From Parashewanella sp049608225 (GTDB lineage Bacteria > Pseudomonadota > Gammaproteobacteria > Enterobacterales > Shewanellaceae), in contig JBMYXI010000006.1 of the NCBI GenBank assembly GCA_049608225.1, positions 24,245-88,244 on the forward strand: a stretch of 64,000 bases of DNA, given 5' to 3'. The stretch's first letter is position 1, and every line of letters starts with the position of its first letter. The position numbers and the translations under genes were made by a program. Below are positions 9,690 through 18,168 of the stretch, piece by piece. The notes under the pieces were generated by a model, which was not told the origin of the DNA, searched no databases, and saw nothing but the letters and a program-made list of their open reading frames with translations.

Positions 9690-11114
9690 ATGAGTAAAAA
9701 ACTCCACATCAAAACCTGGGGCTGTCAAATGAATGAGTATGACTCAGCTAAGATGGCCGACTTAATGGACGAATATCAAGGTTACACCTTGACCGAAGAG
9801 GCAGAGGAAGCTGACGTACTGCTACTGAATACCTGTTCTATTCGCGAAAAAGCGCAGGAGAAAGTGTTCCATCAGCTAGGTCGCTGGAAAAAATTGAAAG
9901 ACAAAAAGCCAGACATGATCATTGGTGTTGGTGGCTGTGTTGCTTCACAAGAAGGTAAACACATTAAAGAACGTGCTCAATGTGTTGACTTGATTTTTGG
10001 TCCTCAAACACTTCATCGTTTACCAGAGATGGTTGATCAAGTAAAACGCGGTGAAAAAGCGGTAATTGACGTTAGTTTCCCTGAGATTGAAAAGTTTGAC
10101 CGTTTGCCAGAACCAAAAGCAGAAGGTCCATCGGCTTTTGTTTCTATTATGGAAGGTTGCAGTAAGTACTGTTCATTCTGCGTGGTGCCTTATACCCGAG
10201 GCGAAGAAGTGAGTCGCCCATTAGATGATGTATTGCTCGAAGTCGCTCAACTTGCCGAACAAGGTGTTCGCGAAGTAAACCTACTTGGACAAAACGTTAA
10301 TGCGTTTCGTGGTGAAACCCATGACGGTGAAATCTGCACCTTTGCGGAATTACTGCGTTATATTGCCGCCATTGATGGTATTGATCGTTTACGCTTTACC
10401 ACCAGCCATCCAATTGAATTTACTCAAGACATCATTGATGTCTATGAAGACACACCTGAATTGGTGAGTTTTTTACATCTTCCAGTACAGTCTGGATCTG
10501 ATCGAGTTTTGGCTGCCATGAAACGTGGTCACATGGCGTTAGAATATAAGTCGATCATTCGTCGTCTGCGTAAAGCGCGACCAGATATCCTGATCAGCTC
10601 TGACTTTATTATTGGTTTCCCAGGTGAAAGCCAACAAGATTTTGAAGATACTATGAAGCTAATTGAAGACATTGAATTCGATCATAGCTTTAGCTTTATT
10701 TACAGTGCTCGCCCAGGAACGCCAGCTGCTGAACTGCCTGATGACGTCAGTCTTGACGAAAAGAAAGAGCGTTTAGCATTATTGCAAAACCGCATTACTC
10801 AGTTTGCTATGCGCTATAGCCGTCATATGATGGGCACAGTTCAGCGTATCTTAGTGGAAGGTCCGTCAGTAAAAAACCCAATGGAACTTCGTGGGCGCAC
10901 CGAGAACAACCGAGTGGTCAATTTTGAAGGCCAACCTAAGCACATAGGTACTTTTGTTGATGTTGAAATCGTCGACGTATATACCAACTCATTACGTGGT
11001 AAATTTATCCGTGGTGAAGATGAAATGGATTTACGCCGTGATTTACATCCATCTGATATCTTGGCGAAACACAAAGTCGAAGATGACTTAGGTGTGGCGC
11101 AGTTTAATCCGTAG
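9690..11114 (+). CDS. miaB: tRNA-2-methylthio-N6-dimethylallyladenosine synthase
   Basis: MiaB is a radical-SAM enzyme that adds a methylthio group to i6A37 of tRNAs reading UNN codons. Its 474 residues match the family length. The N-terminal UPF0004 domain has cysteines in KTWGCQMNEYDSAKM, NTCSIREKA and GVGGCVASQEG, which bind the auxiliary cluster. The radical-SAM CxxxCxxC is in MEGCSKYCSFCVVPYTRG near residue 155. A TRAM RNA-binding domain closes the protein (about 380-445). The start ATG follows AAAGAG. It opens the conserved order miaB-ybeZ-ybeY-corC-lnt. A hairpin terminator separates it from ybeZ. Confidence 0.98.
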   Translation: MSKKLHIKTWGCQMNEYDSAKMADLMDEYQGYTLTEEAEEADVLLLNTCSIREKAQEKVFHQLGRWKKLKDKKPDMIIGVGGCVASQEGKHIKERAQCVDLIFGPQTLHRLPEMVDQVKRGEKAVIDVSFPEIEKFDRLPEPKAEGPSAFVSIMEGCSKYCSFCVVPYTRGEEVSRPLDDVLLEVAQLAEQGVREVNLLGQNVNAFRGETHDGEICTFAELLRYIAAIDGIDRLRFTTSHPIEFTQDIIDVYEDTPELVSFLHLPVQSGSDRVLAAMKRGHMALEYKSIIRRLRKARPDILISSDFIIGFPGESQQDFEDTMKLIEDIEFDHSFSFIYSARPGTPAAELPDDVSLDEKKERLALLQNRITQFAMRYSRHMMGTVQRILVEGPSVKNPMELRGRTENNRVVNFEGQPKHIGTFVDVEIVDVYTNSLRGKFIRGEDEMDLRRDLHPSDILAKHKVEDDLGVAQFNP

Positions 11115-11142
11115 CGATTAGCGCACAAAATTAATCAAGTTT

Positions 11143-11167
11143 AAGGGTGGCTTTGCTGCCCTTTTTT
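11143..11167 (+). terminator. Probable terminator after miaB
   Basis: AAGGG/CCCTT stem with an internal TG/TG mismatch and an inner GC pair, followed by a run of six T. It lies 30 bp after miaB. Confidence 0.6.
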
Positions 11168-11222
11168 AACAAATTTGTTAGCATGAGCGTAGGTAAACCT
11201 TCTCATCGACTTGGAGTTTTGA

Positions 11223-12278
11223 TTGTCCAGTAAACTTACTTCACTAAATTTATATTTAGAACCCGCTGAATCTCGTCGCTTGGCTTCATTATGCGGTCCA
11301 TTTGACGACAATATCAAACAACTAGAACGCCGTATTGGTGTTGAAATCAGCTATCGTGATAATCACTTCAAAATCACTGGTCAACCTCAAAGTTGCTTAA
11401 CTGCCAACAATTTGCTCAAAGAGCTTTATATTGAGACCGCCCCAGTGAAAGGCAGTACACCCGATTTAGAGCCTGAGCAAGTGCATATTGCCATTCAAGA
11501 GGCTGTATCAATTGAAGCTTACGACAGCTCAAGTGATCAGGAGCTGTTTATCAAAACTCGTCGTGGTGTGATCAAACCACGCAACCCGAACCAAGGTCAG
11601 TATGTTGCCAATATTGTTAGGCACGACATCACTTTTGGTGTTGGCCCTGCCGGAACAGGTAAAACTTATTTAGCAGTTGCCGCTGCTGTCGATGCATTAG
11701 AGCGCCAAGAAGTAAGACGTATTTTATTGACCCGACCAGCCGTTGAAGCGGGGGAAAAGCTCGGTTTCTTGCCCGGTGACCTCAGCCAAAAAGTCGATCC
11801 TTATTTACGCCCACTTTATGATGCACTATTCGAAATGTTAGGCTTTGAAAAAGTCGAACGCTTAATTGAAAAAAACGTCATTGAAGTTGCGCCACTCGCT
11901 TACATGCGTGGTCGTACCTTAAACGATGCCTTTATTATTTTGGATGAAAGCCAAAATACCACGGTTGAACAAATGAAAATGTTCTTAACCCGTATTGGTT
12001 TTAATTCACGTGCCGTGATCACTGGTGACATTACCCAAATTGATTTGCCAAGAAATACACGTTCCGGTTTGCGTCATGCCATTGATGTACTCAGCGATGT
12101 TGACGAGATCAGCATCAACTTTTTTGCCTCGCAAGACGTCGTTCGTCACCCTGTCGTCGCACGTGTTGTTGAAGCTTATGAAAGTCACGAACTAAAAACA
12201 CAAACAGCCAAAGCCAAACGTGAGGCAATGATGCGAGATAGCCAATATGCACTTGAGGCTGCAATCGATGAAGCCTGA
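11223..12278 (+). CDS. ybeZ: PhoH-like ATPase YbeZ
   Basis: A 351-residue PhoH family P-loop ATPase, encoded next to the RNase YbeY as in most proteobacteria and thought to act with it in rRNA processing. Walker A is GVGPAGTGKTYLAVAAAVDA near residue 140. The Walker B region reads FIILDESQNTT, where most family members have DEAQN, so a Ser replaces an Ala there. The N-terminal region (1-100) contains the KH-like portion. The start codon is TTG (11223) with GGAG seven bases before it. I see no better in-frame ATG upstream. Its 3' end overlaps ybeY by 11 bp, which implies translational coupling. Confidence 0.95.
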   Translation: MSSKLTSLNLYLEPAESRRLASLCGPFDDNIKQLERRIGVEISYRDNHFKITGQPQSCLTANNLLKELYIETAPVKGSTPDLEPEQVHIAIQEAVSIEAYDSSSDQELFIKTRRGVIKPRNPNQGQYVANIVRHDITFGVGPAGTGKTYLAVAAAVDALERQEVRRILLTRPAVEAGEKLGFLPGDLSQKVDPYLRPLYDALFEMLGFEKVERLIEKNVIEVAPLAYMRGRTLNDAFIILDESQNTTVEQMKMFLTRIGFNSRAVITGDITQIDLPRNTRSGLRHAIDVLSDVDEISINFFASQDVVRHPVVARVVEAYESHELKTQTAKAKREAMMRDSQYALEAAIDEA

Positions 12279-12744
12279 TTTACAATTGGAGTTAGATTTA
12301 CAAATTGCCTGTAAATCAACTCAGCTACCAAGCCAAGCAGAATTTGAGTTATGGGCAAAAACGGCAATTGAAGGGCATCAATCTCAAGCCGAACTGACCA
12401 TTCGTCTTGTTGACAGCGAAGAAAGCCAGCAATTGAATCACGACTATCGCGGTAAAGATAAACCGACCAATGTGCTATCCTTTCCGTTTGAAGTACCAGA
12501 TGGCATTGAACTACCATTACTGGGTGATTTGATCATTTGCATTCAAGTTGTTGAACAAGAAGCGCAACAGCAAAACAAACCATTGAAAGCCCATTGGGCG
12601 CACATGGTTGTACATGGCTGCCTTCATCTGCTAGGGTATGATCATATTGATGATCTCGAGGCTGAAGAAATGGAAGCCCTAGAGACGCAATTAATAAAAA
12701 AATTAGGGTTTGACGACCCATACAAAATTCAAGAGGAGCAATAA
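12268..12744 (+). CDS. ybeY: Endoribonuclease YbeY (16S rRNA maturation, ribosome quality control)
   Basis: A 158-residue metalloprotein. The zinc-binding motif HGCLHLLGYDH near residue 115 and RGKDKPTNVLSFPFE near residue 60 are diagnostic. I use ATG 12268 (MKPDLQLELDLQIAC), which matches the usual family N-terminus and has GAGG nine bases upstream. An upstream ATG at 12247 would add seven residues inside ybeZ. It overlaps ybeZ by 11 bp and precedes corC by 43 bp, so the genes form one operon. Confidence 0.96.
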   Translation: MKPDLQLELDLQIACKSTQLPSQAEFELWAKTAIEGHQSQAELTIRLVDSEESQQLNHDYRGKDKPTNVLSFPFEVPDGIELPLLGDLIICIQVVEQEAQQQNKPLKAHWAHMVVHGCLHLLGYDHIDDLEAEEMEALETQLIKKLGFDDPYKIQEEQ

Positions 12745-12787
12745 TTAGTTTTTTCATTTTTGATAAGAAGAAACTAAGCGAAAATCT

Positions 12788-13642
12788 ATGAGCGACGATA
12801 TCCCCCCGAGTACCAGCGCCCACAAAAAAGGCTGGTTAGATAAAGTAAGCCAGTTGTTTCAGGGCGAACCTCAAAACCGAGAAGACTTGGTAGAAGTAAT
12901 CGCAGACGCTGAGCAGCGTGACGTAATTACTGAAGATACCCGAGAAATGATAAAAGGCGTATTAGAAGTTTCCGATCTTCGAGTACGTGACATCATGATC
13001 CCAAGAGTACAAATTGTTACTCTGGATATTGATGATTCGACAGAAGATTTGCTCAATACTGTTATCACTTCCGCTCACTCCCGCTTTCCAGTGATCAATG
13101 ACGACAAAGATCACGTTGAAGGCATATTGCTCGCAAAAGATTTATTAAAGTTTGGTTTTAACCAAAGTGACGAGCCTTTTGAATTATCCAAAGCTATCCG
13201 CCCTGCTGTTGTAGTACCAGAAAGCAAACGCGTTGATATTCTGCTTAAAGAGTTCCGCAGCCAACGTTATCACATGGCCATTGTCGTCGATGAGTACGGT
13301 GGCGTTTCTGGTTTGGTGACAATTGAAGATATTCTTGAAGAAATCGTCGGTGAAATTCACGATGAATTTGATCACAACAATGACGACGACGGAGAAATTC
13401 GTCAATTAAACAAGTCTGTTTATCTCGTTAAAGCCCTTACCACCATCGAAGACTTCAATGAAGAGTTCAATACTCAATTTAGCGATGAAGAGTTTGATAC
13501 CGTCGGCGGATTGGTTTCTCATGCATTTGGTCATTTACCCGAACGAGGCGAAGAAGTTGCTATCGATGGTGTGAGCTTTAAAGTCACCAATGCCGATAAC
13601 CGCCGACTAATACAATTAAAGGTAAAATTGCCTGAGTCATGA
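12788..13642 (+). CDS. corC: CBS-domain protein CorC/YbeX
   Basis: 284 residues, close to the E. coli protein. Two CBS domains lie at about 70-185 (VRDIMIPRVQIVTLDIDDS, RFPVINDDKDHVEGILLAKD, then MAIVVDEYGGVSGLVTIEDI), followed by a CorC/HlyC C-terminal domain. The family has been linked to magnesium and cobalt efflux, and this member to ribosome metabolism through its neighbours ybeZ and ybeY. It has no transmembrane DUF21 domain, so it is the cytoplasmic short form. Its stop overlaps the lnt start (ATGA). Confidence 0.95.
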   Translation: MSDDIPPSTSAHKKGWLDKVSQLFQGEPQNREDLVEVIADAEQRDVITEDTREMIKGVLEVSDLRVRDIMIPRVQIVTLDIDDSTEDLLNTVITSAHSRFPVINDDKDHVEGILLAKDLLKFGFNQSDEPFELSKAIRPAVVVPESKRVDILLKEFRSQRYHMAIVVDEYGGVSGLVTIEDILEEIVGEIHDEFDHNNDDDGEIRQLNKSVYLVKALTTIEDFNEEFNTQFSDEEFDTVGGLVSHAFGHLPERGEEVAIDGVSFKVTNADNRRLIQLKVKLPES

Positions 13643-15180
13643 AGTTAACGACCTATTTGACTGACAATAAGTGGGCAAGAACCCTGCTCACTTATTTATC
13701 TGGAGCCAGCTGCGTGCTGGCTTTCGCACCTTATAACCTTTGGTTTTTGCTGCCTATTGCCCTTGCCTTCAGTCTTTGGCAGTCAAAGCATTTATCAAGT
13801 AAAGCCAGTTTTTATCATTGGTTAAGTTTCGGCTTCGGCTATTTCAGCTTTGGGATCAGTTGGGTACATGTCAGCATTGCAACTTACGGTGGTGTACCAC
13901 TTGTCATTTCCATATTAATGATGGCGGTGCTTGCAGGGTACTTAGCTCTGTTTCCTGCGCTCGCGGGTTACTTAAGTCAGCGATTTACTAACGGTAACGC
14001 CGTCAGCAAAAACCTATTATTGTTTCCAGCTTTCTGGACATTAACTGAATGGCTTAGAGGCTGGGTACTAACAGGCTTTCCATGGTTATGGTCGGGGTAC
14101 AGCCAAACTGATGGTCCATTACTGCCGTTAGCTTCATCCATTGGCGTTATCGGCTTAAGCTTCATAATTGCGCTTATTGCGGGTTCACTCGCGCTGCTGT
14201 TAAGTAAACGCTGGCAGCCTTTGATGATAATCATACCTGTAGTTGGCTTGTGTATTTGGTTATCGCCTAAGCTGTCCAATATTGAAGCGACCACAAAGAC
14301 CATGAAGGTTGCATTGGTGCAAGGTAATATTGCCCAAAGCATGAAGTGGAAGCCAGAAATGCTATGGCCGACACTAATAAAATACATGGATTTAACCCGA
14401 AAAAACTTTGACGCAGAAGTGATCATTTGGCCAGAAGGCGCGATCCCGGTTCCGGAGGTTGTTACGTCAGACTTTTTAAATACTGCCAATCAATCAGCAA
14501 ACTTAAATGATGCCGCTATCATCACTGGGCTGAGTAGTTATAATCCACCTGATTATTACAATGCACTCATTGTGCTTGGTAATGCCCATCAAGCAAAACA
14601 AACTCATGGTGATTATCGCCCTCACGGCGAGAACGAATACCATAAACACCATTTATTGCCCATTGGTGAATTCGTACCTTTTGGCGATCTATTACGACCT
14701 TTAGCGCCGTTATTTAACTTGCCCATGTCTTCGTTCAGTCGCGGCAATTATCGTCAAGCGGATCTCCAAGCACATGGTTATAAACTCGCTCCGGCGATTT
14801 GTTTTGAAATTGCTTTTCCACAACAAGTCAGAGACAACTTAAAGCAAGACACCGATGTATTGCTTACCGTTTCCAATGATGCGTGGTTTGGCAAATCCAT
14901 TGGGCCATTACAGCATATGCAAATAGCGCAAATGCGAGCAGTCGAATTAGGCCGCCCGCTGTTACGTGGTACCAATAACGGCGTCACAGCTGTGGTGGAT
15001 TGGCGAGGTAAAATTACTGAACAATTGCCTCAATTTAAAACTGATGTGTTGCGCGCTGAAGTACCTTTAGTTAAAGGGGAAACGCTATTTTATCGGATCG
15101 GACAATGGCCGGTTTTAGGATTTTGCTTACTGTTAGTGCTTCTAGCGGTGGCGTTGAATCGAAACACCCTATCAAGCTAG
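13639..15180 (+). CDS. lnt: Apolipoprotein N-acyltransferase
   Basis: Lnt adds the third acyl chain to the N-terminal Cys of lipoproteins in the inner membrane. It has 513 residues, the usual size. About eight hydrophobic segments occupy the first 210 residues and one the C-terminus, flanking a nitrilase domain. The catalytic triad is visible as Glu in IIWPEGAIPVPE, Lys in YHKHHLLPIGEFVPFGD and Cys in APAICFEIAFP. It overlaps corC by 4 bp and ends the operon at a hairpin shared with the convergent gene. Confidence 0.97.
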   Translation: MKLTTYLTDNKWARTLLTYLSGASCVLAFAPYNLWFLLPIALAFSLWQSKHLSSKASFYHWLSFGFGYFSFGISWVHVSIATYGGVPLVISILMMAVLAGYLALFPALAGYLSQRFTNGNAVSKNLLLFPAFWTLTEWLRGWVLTGFPWLWSGYSQTDGPLLPLASSIGVIGLSFIIALIAGSLALLLSKRWQPLMIIIPVVGLCIWLSPKLSNIEATTKTMKVALVQGNIAQSMKWKPEMLWPTLIKYMDLTRKNFDAEVIIWPEGAIPVPEVVTSDFLNTANQSANLNDAAIITGLSSYNPPDYYNALIVLGNAHQAKQTHGDYRPHGENEYHKHHLLPIGEFVPFGDLLRPLAPLFNLPMSSFSRGNYRQADLQAHGYKLAPAICFEIAFPQQVRDNLKQDTDVLLTVSNDAWFGKSIGPLQHMQIAQMRAVELGRPLLRGTNNGVTAVVDWRGKITEQLPQFKTDVLRAEVPLVKGETLFYRIGQWPVLGFCLLLVLLAVALNRNTLSS

Positions 15181-15198
15181 AGGCCGTATATGGCCTCT
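15179..15198. terminator. Bidirectional hairpin between lnt and the HAD gene
   Basis: AGAGGCC/GGCCTCT stem with a 6-nt loop, starting at the last bases of lnt and followed by CGTCATTATTTT. It lies between convergent genes. Confidence 0.65.
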
Positions 15199-15203
15199 CG
15201 TCA

Positions 15204-16601
15204 TTATTTTCGTTCTTTAGCTAACAATTCATCATATCTGCGTTTTTCACTTTTATATGGTTCATGTGTACTAAGTAGTCCTAAAAGACGATCAAGGCTA
15301 CTCCCTTCATTATCATAAACCTGATTTAAGGCAAAGACACTATGTTGGTGAGGTGTGGCCCCAATATAATGTAACAATGTACACACTGGGACTTCCATTA
15401 TCGTAGCAATCGATTTTATTTTATCGAAATGAGAAATTTCATCATCTATGCAGCATATTTGATCTGGTTTGAATCCTGATCGCTGACAATATTGATTGAT
15501 CCTCAATTCCTTATCTCCTGCACACGTGCCTTTTGTTACACTAGGCTTACAGTCGATAAAATCAAACCAAGCATGCTTAATCCCCGTCAGTGCAAACTTT
15601 TCATCTAGGGACTCTGCTGTGCTGTTTGACACAACAACAACCCGACTATCAGGACAAATAACACGAATTCTATCAATCCAGCCTTTGACATCGGCGATAT
15701 TAGCTGCAAAGTGGACAGCATCATCGACACATCTACCATATAGCGGCACATTTCCTCTGTATTTTTGCTTTACTGTTCTAGATATCAAGGTATCATCAAC
15801 ATCGACAATGCAAAGTGTTTTTGCATTGGGTTGTAAATGCTTATGCATCGCATTTAAATCAACGACTGCCCCCATATCTCGCACTTGAGTTTCAAATTCT
15901 TTTTTTTGTGCTGCATGTACTTGTGTTTTCGAAGGGGTAGGCATCTTTTGTCGAGGTAACACGCCTGACGGTACATCACTTGCCTCAGATTTAAGCAAGG
16001 TCAATTGAAAGATTACCTCTGGTATAATATCAAGGCGCCCCCTTTGATTTATGAACGTTTGTGCCCACTGAGGGTTTTGTCTTAACACGGTTTTAAATTG
16101 ATTAAAGTTAAACTGCTTCAAGCTAGGTTCGAGAGATTTTGCACTATCAAATGCTGTTGCTAACGCTTTATCTGTTGCCGCACTTTTAGCCACTGGCGGT
16201 GTGGAGATGTTTCCCCTTAAACTCGGCTTTTGCTTTTGTTGTGATCGGATAGGATTACTCGCTGGCGCACTATCAATCACTACCCACTCGTCCATGTCTT
16301 CTAGGGGGGAACAAGGTGTTTGATGTAAAGGTTGACTCAGCGCACGTTCAAAAAAGTCGGTATATCGATCTTTTTCACCATTTGCTGATGTTAATAAATA
16401 ACCACCACCTAATTTGGGCTCGACTTTTACCTTATATTCCTTTGCTTCTCCAGAATCACTCACATGTAATTCCACCAGCGAAGAACCAAACGTATTGGCT
16501 TCTGATTTTATACGATCAACGACGACGTTATCCTCGATAGAAAGCTCTTTCCCTGCATAGGAAATTAAAACTAAATTGACAGAATCTGCAGCACCAGTCA
16601 T
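15204..16601 (-). CDS. HAD-fold phosphatase-like protein with N-terminal accessory module
   Basis: 465 residues with no signal peptide. The C-terminal part (about 260-430) has the four HAD motifs. These are DVDDT (267-271, with the nucleophile and acid aspartates), Ser in VVVSNST (near 325), Lys in VTKGTCAGDK (near 357) and the acidic IV motif CIDDEISH (near 386). An insert between motifs I and II suggests a DUF2608-like phosphatase, a type known from intracellular pathogens; that assignment is inference. The N-terminal 80 residues form a beta-rich module (LVELHVSDSGEAKEYKVKVE) like those of the neighbouring orphan and ankyrin proteins. A Ser/Pro-rich linker and DEWVVIDSAP follow. It is a single gene convergent with lnt and divergent from preT. 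The substrate is unknown. Confidence 0.75.
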   Translation of the reverse strand: MTGAADSVNLVLISYAGKELSIEDNVVVDRIKSEANTFGSSLVELHVSDSGEAKEYKVKVEPKLGGGYLLTSANGEKDRYTDFFERALSQPLHQTPCSPLEDMDEWVVIDSAPASNPIRSQQKQKPSLRGNISTPPVAKSAATDKALATAFDSAKSLEPSLKQFNFNQFKTVLRQNPQWAQTFINQRGRLDIIPEVIFQLTLLKSEASDVPSGVLPRQKMPTPSKTQVHAAQKKEFETQVRDMGAVVDLNAMHKHLQPNAKTLCIVDVDDTLISRTVKQKYRGNVPLYGRCVDDAVHFAANIADVKGWIDRIRVICPDSRVVVVSNSTAESLDEKFALTGIKHAWFDFIDCKPSVTKGTCAGDKELRINQYCQRSGFKPDQICCIDDEISHFDKIKSIATIMEVPVCTLLHYIGATPHQHSVFALNQVYDNEGSSLDRLLGLLSTHEPYKSEKRRYDELLAKERK

Positions 16602-16800
16602 AAGTTACATCTCGATTAAATAATTCACCCTCTGTTGATCTTAGCTCAAAAATTGACGTCTAAAATTAGTTTAAGTTAATGTTTACCATATCTACTTTTT
16701 AACTCTATTCTGAACTTCTGCTGACTCTTTGCTGAGTTTAATTGCCTTCCCTCCTCTAGGTTACTAACCTAAGCCCATTCATGCTTCGAACAAATGAATT

Positions 16801-18165
16801 ATGGAAAAAAAAACGCAGCCAAATAGTAAAAGGCACCGACTCACCATAGAAGAATACCAACAAAATTTCAGTGATATAAAACCAGCACTAACCAATTATC
16901 AGGCTCACATTGAAGCCAATCGTTGTCTGTATTGTGAAGATGCCCCCTGTATTTCAGCTTGCCCAACTAAAATTAATATACCCTCTTTTATTCAAAAGAT
17001 TGCTGATGGCAATACCAATGGTGCAGCTAAAACAATTCTAGATGCCAACATTTTGGGTGGAAGTTGCGCCCGCGTCTGCCCAACGGAAATATTATGTGAA
17101 GGGGTCTGTGTTCGAAATAAAACACCTGAAAATGCTCCGATAAAAATAGCTCGATTACAGCGATTCGCACTCGATAATTTTCAAACAGACTGCCACCCTT
17201 TTACCCGACAAACTGAAACAGGCAAGAAAGTTGCTATTGTGGGTTCTGGGCCTGCAGGTTTAGCTTGCGCCCATCACCTTGCTCGTCAAGGTCATCAAGT
17301 AACTATTTTTGATAAAAACCCCAAAGGTGGTGGTCTCAATGAGTATGGCATTGCTCAATACAAAATGGTCGATAATTTTGCTCAGAAAGAGGTCGACTTC
17401 ATCCTAGAACTAGGCGGTATTGAACTCAAAACACAATGCGAACTTGGAAGAAATATACAACTGGACGAGCTCAGAAAAAAATACCACGCGGTGTTTTTAG
17501 GCATCGGACTTACTGGCAGTAAAGCCTTAGGCTTAGAGCAACAAGAGATCAAAGGATTAGAAAACAGCCTCGATTACATTGCTAAGCTGCGACAATCTTC
17601 GCAGTTTTCAGAGCTTAACATTGGCGACAACATCATAGTTATTGGTGCGGGTAACACCGCCATTGATATTGCTTGCCAAAGTAAGCGTTTGGGCGCGACT
17701 AATGTCACCCTTGTTTATCGTCGAGGCGAAAAGCACATGTCAGCCACTCATAAAGAAATCGAATTCGCTAAACAAAATGATGTAAAAATTGTCACATGGG
17801 CTAACCCGGTAGGACTAAAACTCAACGATGAAAAGCACATTATTGGCATTAAATTCGAACAGACTTGCCTTGATAGTGATGGTAACTTGCAAAGCTATGA
17901 CAATCTGTTTTCACTGGATGCTGATACCGTTTTTAAAGCCATAGGCCAAGAGTTATTAACGGAATGCTTTATCGGTAATGAAGCACCAGAGCTACATAAA
18001 GCACGTATTAAAGTTGACGCTGCATTTAAAACATCGCTAAAAAATGTATGGGCGGGGGGAGACTGTACTGATTCAGATGCAGAAGACCTAACTGTGCAAG
18101 CGGTGGAAGATGGTAAACAAGCAGCGATTTCAATTCATCAATATCTCACTGAATCTTCAAGGTGA
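16801..18165 (+). CDS. preT: NAD-dependent dihydropyrimidine dehydrogenase, subunit PreT
   Basis: A glutamate-synthase-small-subunit-like flavoprotein that passes NADH electrons to PreA to reduce uracil or thymine. Its 454 residues include an N-terminal Fe-S domain (CLYCEDAPCISACPTKINIP and GGSCARVCPTEILCEGVC). A FAD-binding site follows (VAIVGSGPAGLACAHHLARQ, about residue 142), then an NAD-binding site (IIVIGAGNTAIDIACQSKRL, about residue 280), and last a FAD closing motif (VWAGGDCTDSDAEDLTVQAV). The start ATG has no clear Shine-Dalgarno sequence. The preA start is 3 bp downstream, so the two are translated together. No dihydropyrimidinase gene lies nearby. Confidence 0.92.
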   Translation: MEKKTQPNSKRHRLTIEEYQQNFSDIKPALTNYQAHIEANRCLYCEDAPCISACPTKINIPSFIQKIADGNTNGAAKTILDANILGGSCARVCPTEILCEGVCVRNKTPENAPIKIARLQRFALDNFQTDCHPFTRQTETGKKVAIVGSGPAGLACAHHLARQGHQVTIFDKNPKGGGLNEYGIAQYKMVDNFAQKEVDFILELGGIELKTQCELGRNIQLDELRKKYHAVFLGIGLTGSKALGLEQQEIKGLENSLDYIAKLRQSSQFSELNIGDNIIVIGAGNTAIDIACQSKRLGATNVTLVYRRGEKHMSATHKEIEFAKQNDVKIVTWANPVGLKLNDEKHIIGIKFEQTCLDSDGNLQSYDNLFSLDADTVFKAIGQELLTECFIGNEAPELHKARIKVDAAFKTSLKNVWAGGDCTDSDAEDLTVQAVEDGKQAAISIHQYLTESSR

Positions 18166-18168
18166 CCT

